64,000 nucleotides of DNA from Rotaria sp. Silwood1 (taxonomy: Eukaryota > Rotifera > Eurotatoria > Philodinida > Philodinidae): contig CAJNOP010000218.1 in the NCBI GenBank assembly GCA_905250075.1, forward strand, positions 161,881 to 225,880, in the 5' to 3' direction. Within the stretch, counting starts at the first letter, position 1; each line of letters begins with the position of its first letter. Positions 57,216 to 64,000 of this stretch are shown here, one piece after another. Under the pieces are notes generated by a model that saw only the letters and a list, made by a program, of their open reading frames with translations, had not been told where the DNA came from and searched no databases. The position numbers and the translations under genes are program-made.

Positions 57216-60200
57216 AATTTATGTATTTTTAGCAATTTCGTTTTTTTTTTCATTTTTTTTGTTTTATGTAAACATCGAGTTGTTATTCTATCATATTAAA
57301 ATTGGATCTGACATGAAAAAAAAAGAGAATTTTATTGAACAGTTTAGTCACCTGTGTGTGAAGCCGACGTGCAAGAGTTTATTTAGTGAAACTGTGATAG
57401 GAACAGGTTTCGTTCGAAGTCTTGCTATAATAAAACACGTTAATACATTTTTTATATATTTAATCGGGTTTAAATGAGTTAATTGTTAGTTTACAGTAAA
57501 TAAATATAGTGAACTGAATAATTTTAGATGATCAAAAATACAAAGTCTTTTATGTAACCGACTATGACACACGCGATACACCCTCAACTATATTCGATCT
57601 TTCTGTTGTATGAAACGATTATAGATATGCGATATGACCTGCTAAATTGTAGTGTACACATCAATCGAATAGATCAAACCTTACAATGACAGATATAAGT
57701 TTAGAGCAGTTGTATTTTTAAGTTTTCTTTTACATGATAACAGCTAACAAGAATCTGCAAAAAAAAATTTGTATAGCTGAAAAGATTCTCTATTAGGACT
57801 GCTAGGCTCAAAGATTCTCAAAACTAGCTTTCTAACTTTCATTCAAAACCTTTGAGGAAAGATTTTATTTGATACAGGAAATAATTCTCAATAAAATGAA
57901 ACATTTTTGATTTGTCCTTGACTTTTCTTCCTCGAACTTTATTCAATTCAAAAAAAAGCTCACGAAGGATTTTTCTCTGCTTTTGACTGAACATTTCAAT
58001 GCTTTTGTCACATTTGATGCTTTGTGTGAATTGAATACAGTTGGATGAAGGAAGGTCAGAAAGAAGTTAGAGACCTTTTATCTTTCTCTAAATCATGTGC
58101 TGTATCAAACGAAGTGTTTTTTCAAAAGCTTCGAATCGAAGTTTGATAGCTAGTTTTGGAGGGCTTGGTTTTTTCGTAGATCTTTATTTAAATAGTTTTG
58201 TTGCTACTTTCAGGTCTAACAATCTTGATAAAGAATTCTTTGAACTGCACAAAATTTTTTTGTTGCAGATTCTTGCTTGTCATTATCATTGAGAAGAAAA
58301 CTTAAAAGTACAATTGCTCAACACTTGTCTACCATTATATGTTTGCTTGGGTCAAAAAGTCATTACATCATTTTAGTAAATGTGACACATAGGAAAGTTA
58401 AAAATTGAAATTGACAAACACCTTGTTTGATTTTTCATGTTACAAAACTTGAATAATAATGATTCCTAAGTGTGTTCATATAATTTATGAGCTGAAATAT
58501 GAAAAAATTTTTATACACTACTATAAAATGTTTTGCGGTTTCTAATACGTTGTACGATACAGTACAATGCAAGAGTAGGTCGATCATTCTTTTTAATGTA
58601 AATACAAATAACTACTACCTTCTTATTCAAATCGAATGAATAACATTTATTGCTTAATTCCGCCCATCTGGAACCAATTTGAAACAATGATTAAAACTGT
58701 AACAGATAGACTAACGATATATTTGACCGTGATACTTTTTATTGTAGTGAGCAATGTTTCATATCATCTAGTTCGTATAATTATTGATTTGAAAACATAT
58801 AATCATCATTGTCCAAGTCAATTCTTAAAATAAATATTGAAGAAAATCCCTTTTTTTGAAAGAAATTGAGGTTCAGAATTGATTCTTCGTAGTGACGTAA
58901 CTAGGTAAGGGTTAGAGAGGACTCAGTTTCTCTACAAATAGTAGACAATTGTTTAAAAAACGGACATGAACCATTTTTGCTGACATATGCTATTAAAATA
59001 TATTATATACTATCAACAGATCAGATCAATAAGCCTCTAAAATAAAATCGTAGTAGTCCTTTATCGAAGCTTTGAAATATTCAGAAGAAAGGCTCGGAGC
59101 TCATTATCAAACAAGTAAAAATATAAAATTATTAATGATAATAGCCTATATTGTCTAAAGAATGCATCATTTTCAAGTTATCGTAGAACATGATTAATAC
59201 CTATTGATGGCTTTTGAATGCTATCTTTTGTTTCTGACATCAATTAAACAAGATGCACCAAATCTTCTTGTCAAGTATATAGATGAACAAAATCCATACT
59301 TTACGTCATATATTTTACATCATTGGAACCAATTACGAAAAAACTTCATTAAGAGAAAGAACTGCATAATCTCGAAATTTCAAGCTCACTTAATTATAGT
59401 TAACATCTAAATCATAATATTTAGTTCCCTATTTTTTTTAATAACATATCAAGTGTCTTTGCTAGAAATCCTACTCATAACGTTTTTCATGTTGTCTATA
59501 AAGTCATTATTTTGTTATTGGAAGAGAAAAATCACTGTGGATTCCTTGAAAAATTCCACTACTTTTGCTTTAATGATAGCTCAGACGATTTCTGTGTTCA
59601 CCTTCGTTCACTCTCATCCGCATGCAAGAAACATCTGTTGAAGAAAATTTAGTGAACATTAAAAAAATGTTTAATACATGTATAAAGTAGTTCTTATGAA
59701 TACATTACATACGGTGCTAGAGTATCAATGAACACACTGAAAAAGTTTCCAAAACAGCAAAAATGTGTTTGAACAACAATATCATAAACTACTGAAAAAC
59801 ATTTCAAGGTCGTGCTAGAGATTAACAACAGATATGATGTTGATATAGCCGTTGAAAATTTGCTGGTCGTATATTCAGAAAGAGCTCGAAAATTTATGGC
59901 TAACTATGATTGATTGAATACCCATTGAAAGTTTATTAGTAAAATATGGATGGAAGAGTGAACATAAAATATCGAGTTTACTTTTCTTGATCTTGAAGAC
60001 GAACTATGAGTTATATTTTATAATACGAGGAATAAAATTTATCATTAACATTCTGGTACATTTTTGTTTTTTTAATATTATCGTAAAATTCAATGAAGTC
60101 GATGTTAAATAAATGTTAGTAGAACAACACAAGATTGATCATGATGAAAGATAGAAAGCGGTGATATCTAATAAATCGAAAAAAAAATACGTTTTAATGT

Positions 60201-63200
60201 GTCGCTTTCGAAGGTGAATCATGTCGATATTTTTATATGTATAAGACAAATATACTGTAGTGTGCCACTTCTCTTTCTTTCTGTATTTATCATGATAAAA
60301 TACAATAGAATCATAGAAGTGCATGAATGGCATATCTAATATAAAGTCATTTCAAATTTACTTTTTTTTTCGCTATCAATTAATGATCCATAGAAGCAAA
60401 TGTCTACAATCAAAGGTCATTGTCAACATTGAGATTTAATCTCGGACTACCGGCATTGCTCGTTAATGTTTTAGTGCAAACTAAACATATATACATCATA
60501 TAGATATTCATTTACGTATTCAACACTTCGAGATGTTGAACATTAACACAAACATGTATGTGTTGAAAGATATAAAGCTTGTTTTTTTATGCATTTCTAT
60601 TTCATAGGATTCTAATTGTATTATTCATGTGTTTGTGGACATATACGTATGTCTTCTTAATAGTCTTTATGAGTGTAAGAATTTGTTTGTCTTCATATGC
60701 CTTCCGTAGAAGTCATATTGTTTTTATTTTACAATCCTATAATTTTAAAAACGAATCAATAAAAAGCTCAACAAATTTTGTACAAATAAACATAGATATT
60801 GTCTTTTTTCTCTGTATTAAGAACAACTATAGTAACCATGTTAGATAAGAAAACTTACAGAAGCAAATTATTATTAAAAAAAGAGAAAATAATTGATGTT
60901 CGTACTAATTTTGTTGTATAATAAAATAGAATATTAAACTTACAATTTGAATATTAGCATTTTTTTTTAATCTAATTCAATTCGTTTTCATGAAAATAAT
61001 TTGATTGATGAAGGTCATAGAGATATTGTTTACATACCCTGAAAACTATGTTAACCAACATCACCAGTAAGATTTTATTAAAATTTGAAAGAAGCATAAA
61101 ATCGAATATATGTTTTTATGATCAAAGTCGCGCATTTTTGCTTGAATGTCATGTGAAGAAAGAACAGTACATGTATATCTTTGAATATTTAATACACAGA
61201 CTTCTGAGTGCTTGTATAGTTTTCATATTGCTGCAAGAACAGTTATTTAAGAATAAATTAAAATTTTTTAATAGAGATTTTTTTTTTTACAGAAAAGCAT
61301 ATTTCTATAAGAGGTTAGATGAATTCAAAGAAAGACATTACAATTAGCACAAGAGTATTTTCTTATAAATATTTATTCTTCGTACTTCGTATATTTCCAA
61401 ACATTTCGTGTTTTTTGATAAAATAAATTTTTTTAGTAAGAGAAATAAACACATCTGAAAAGTTCAATACTTAGTAAAATCCTTCATTGGTTGAATATGT
61501 TATACAATCTTTCTAGATGCTTTTAGAAGTTAATTATGGTTGTTTCATTATTGAAAGATCTTTGATCAAATGAAATACTTGATGTTGGAGCATTAAGTAT
61601 AGCAGCATACGAACAACAGAATGTACTGCGTGATAAATGAGAGTATGATTTTGAAGAAAACTACAGATGATTTGGTGGTATATATTACTTTTTTTTATTT
61701 TATTTATAAAATAATTATTTTTATATAGTTTTTCTGTTTTATTATTTTTTTGTCAGAATCTACAGTTTTTGTAAAGGCTATGATTTAAGTGATCAATTAA
61801 ACAGACAAAAGAGTCAATAAAAAAATATGTAAATGATCACTATAAAGATTGAATGGCCAGTTTATCGTGTATATTTATCCTTCACTTGGTACAGATTAAA
61901 CGATATTTATGATATATATTACATTTAAATGAGTGTTTTATTGAATCTTTTAGATTACTTATTTGATATTGACACAAATCACATGATTAAACAATAGTTT
62001 TCACGTTGTCAAGTCTAATGGCTATACATAATAGAATTCAGTTTGAATTCAAAGTTGATAGTTTTTTACAAACGAGAATGGATATGTACTTTTTCTATAG
62101 ATGCAGATACTTTAATCAATCACTGCATTGAGTCCACATTTGTTTTGACCATATACTAATTTCTTTGATCATATATTAATCTATTTGATCTCGGGAAACA
62201 AAATGTTGAATGTGGAGAAGATATTGTGTGTATCGTGTAGAAGTACCCAATAAGACATTATGAAAAATTACAACACAAGAAAAATTGATGATTGAAATTA
62301 GTTTTTCTTGTAAATGCGTTTCTCGAGATTGTTGGATATGAATATAACAGTGATTGAAGTTAAATTTTCTGTTTACATCTACACCTTTTCATTTTTTTAG
62401 GTTAAATAAATTAATGAGAAAAGAGTATGTTGACCAGATTTAAATGTGGTAAAAACCAAAACTGTAGCGTCTTTTGTACTACTCAAGGAAAGTCCAAAAT
62501 ACTGCTATGCTGAAAGAGCCAGTTTCTCGAGTATTGGGCTTTTTTTTGACTTGTTTATGTCCCTAAGTTGAAGATGTCGAGCTATTTGTGAAATAATACC
62601 GAAACACTGAACATACCTGCTTTAGGCAGTTTTAAAGGTCAAAATAGATCCTTATAAACTTGGTTCAGGTAGCATTTTTCATAGTTAAAATCAAATGACT
62701 GAATATTTTGGCTCTAACTATGGTTCAACTAGACTTTGCATTTGAGAAAACAGAACCAAACAAAAGCTTTTTGTTTCAGGCGTTTTAAGATGAAAATGGG
62801 ATCGGCCATCTCTTAAAGGTAACACATGACTGATCTGAAAGAAATGCAAGAAAGATATGTTGTGCAAAGCCTAGAGATCTGACATTTAGCATCTAGTCTT
62901 AAATATGGTCACGTATCATAGACCCATAATTGATATCAATATACAATTCTTAGGAAAGATGGATGATAAAACTTTTGTAGTATCTTATGTATAACTTAGA
63001 TTGAGTTGGAAAAAAGACAGCCATTGAACAATATGCCTTGATGAAATAAATAATAATTGCATGCCTGTTTGTTCTTTGAAAAGTTGTTTTATTAAGGCTT
63101 GGAACTGGTCGAATTTTTTTCAATCGAACTGAGTCGATTAGGTGAGATCTTGACTTGTTCGATGGAAAACAGGCGAAAAACCGATCCATTCAAATGTATC

Positions 63201-64000
63201 AATGAGCTTACTAGTTCTTTTGAGAAAAAGTCTATTAATACAACTTCACAAAGACATACAATATGAATTTCATGTAACTGTTGCAGTTTTCTAATAGTAG
63301 CAATATCTGTTTTAGTTTGTCGCCTTCCATGTATATTAATACGAAAAACGAAGGAAGAACTCATTCAAAAGTTTTCATTGATTAACTCATGATAACTGAT
63401 ATTAATCAATATCTATGTTTTGTTTTCCTGATTTTCTTCAATAAAGATATAATGTCATTATAAGCTTTCATAAATTTGATGTTTTTTCTTATTTGAAATC
63501 ATTATTGGATACAACTGAAAGGCTTCTGAATACTTCTAAGTACTAGTATCTATAGGAAGACAAAATAAACTACAAAGGTCGAGTTTTATATTAAGTTTCA
63601 CATTTTTAGGTTTTTTATTACTTAGATATTGCTGCAATTGTATGAGATAGCAGTTTGCAAAACTGACACAACAAAATAGAACCTTTCTGATAGTTGTGTA
63701 AGAAAAACATGAGATAAAACTACTAGTCAATGAGAGTTTCTGACAGTAAGCTAAAAGCAGCCTAGAACAATAAGCTAGAAATTTCGAAATGGAAAACCTT
63801 TAGTTTATACTGAATTTAACTTCTAGTGGCTGACTAACTTTTCATGATCATAAACAATGCATTTAACATAGTCTGAGACTTTTATTGTATTATGAGCAAG
63901 CGTGAATTCAAAATTTAGATTTGCGATTTTGATAGTGATTAGAAATTTTTCAGTTGAAAGCTTTAACACTCATATTGTTGAATTGTTACAACTGTGTAAA
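57216..64000. other. AT-rich DNA downstream of RASSF, no gene seen
   Basis: Scattered short open frames lack coding character, domain resemblance or exon-like boundaries. No telomeric repeats, oligomer islands or clear foldback elements were recognised here, in contrast to 5-48 kb. Confidence 0.5.

Noticed and set aside
1-64000. CRISPR arrays, bacterial operons, ribosomal RNA or viral genomes
   Set aside because: No spaced direct repeats of CRISPR type, no operon-like gene packing and no recognisable rRNA or viral gene sequence. The split genes and retroelement relic are eukaryotic.

Overview
The window is eukaryotic, AT-rich and gene-poor. It fits a rotifer, most likely a bdelloid. Four things point that way: (1) arrays of the hexamer TGTGGG, the telomeric repeat known from bdelloid rotifers; (2) a decayed Penelope-like retroelement reverse transcriptase that still carries a spliceosomal-type intron, as Athena-type elements of bdelloids do; (3) short GT-AG introns of about 57-120 bp next to kilobase-scale ones; (4) many small terminal-inverted-repeat elements. 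The species cannot be settled from the sequence alone. Two runs of N (4622-4631 and 17714-17813) are assembly gaps.

Layout. At 2735-5149 (minus) lies a four-exon SIAH-family E3 ubiquitin ligase, complete at 350 aa. At 7294-7815 (minus) is a two-exon 154-aa gene with weak resemblance to tubby-C-terminal-like (scramblase/LURP1) proteins. From 8 to 20 kb is an accessory zone of foldback elements, two telomeric-type tracts (one a head-to-head inverted pair), islands of iterated short oligomers, and one short single-pass Thr-rich membrane protein (13070-13387). From 20.4 to 39.0 kb is the main locus: a membrane mucin-like gene assembled here from seven exons on the plus strand. It has an N-terminal membrane anchor, two Cys-containing modules, and a single 8.9-kb exon with roughly 70 copies of a 32-residue Ser/Thr-rich repeat. 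The exons join in frame and give 3250 aa. Its large introns contain TIR or foldback elements.

From 39.7 to 48.2 kb is repeat-dominated DNA: a 738-bp TIR element, a roughly 4-kb array of a degenerate ~93-bp repeat, a Penelope-like RT relic and a CCGCGG-rich island. From 48.2 to 64 kb is mostly empty AT-rich DNA around one single-exon gene (55968-57215, plus), an N-terminal RASSF-type Ras-association protein of 415 aa.

The genes do not form a functional cluster. SIAH and RASSF are conserved signalling and turnover genes. The mucin is lineage-specific surface biology. The most unusual items are the head-to-head telomeric repeats (a fusion-like signature), the giant repeat exon with its compositional contrast, the Penelope relic with an intron, and a recurring class of small islands built from iterated short motifs.
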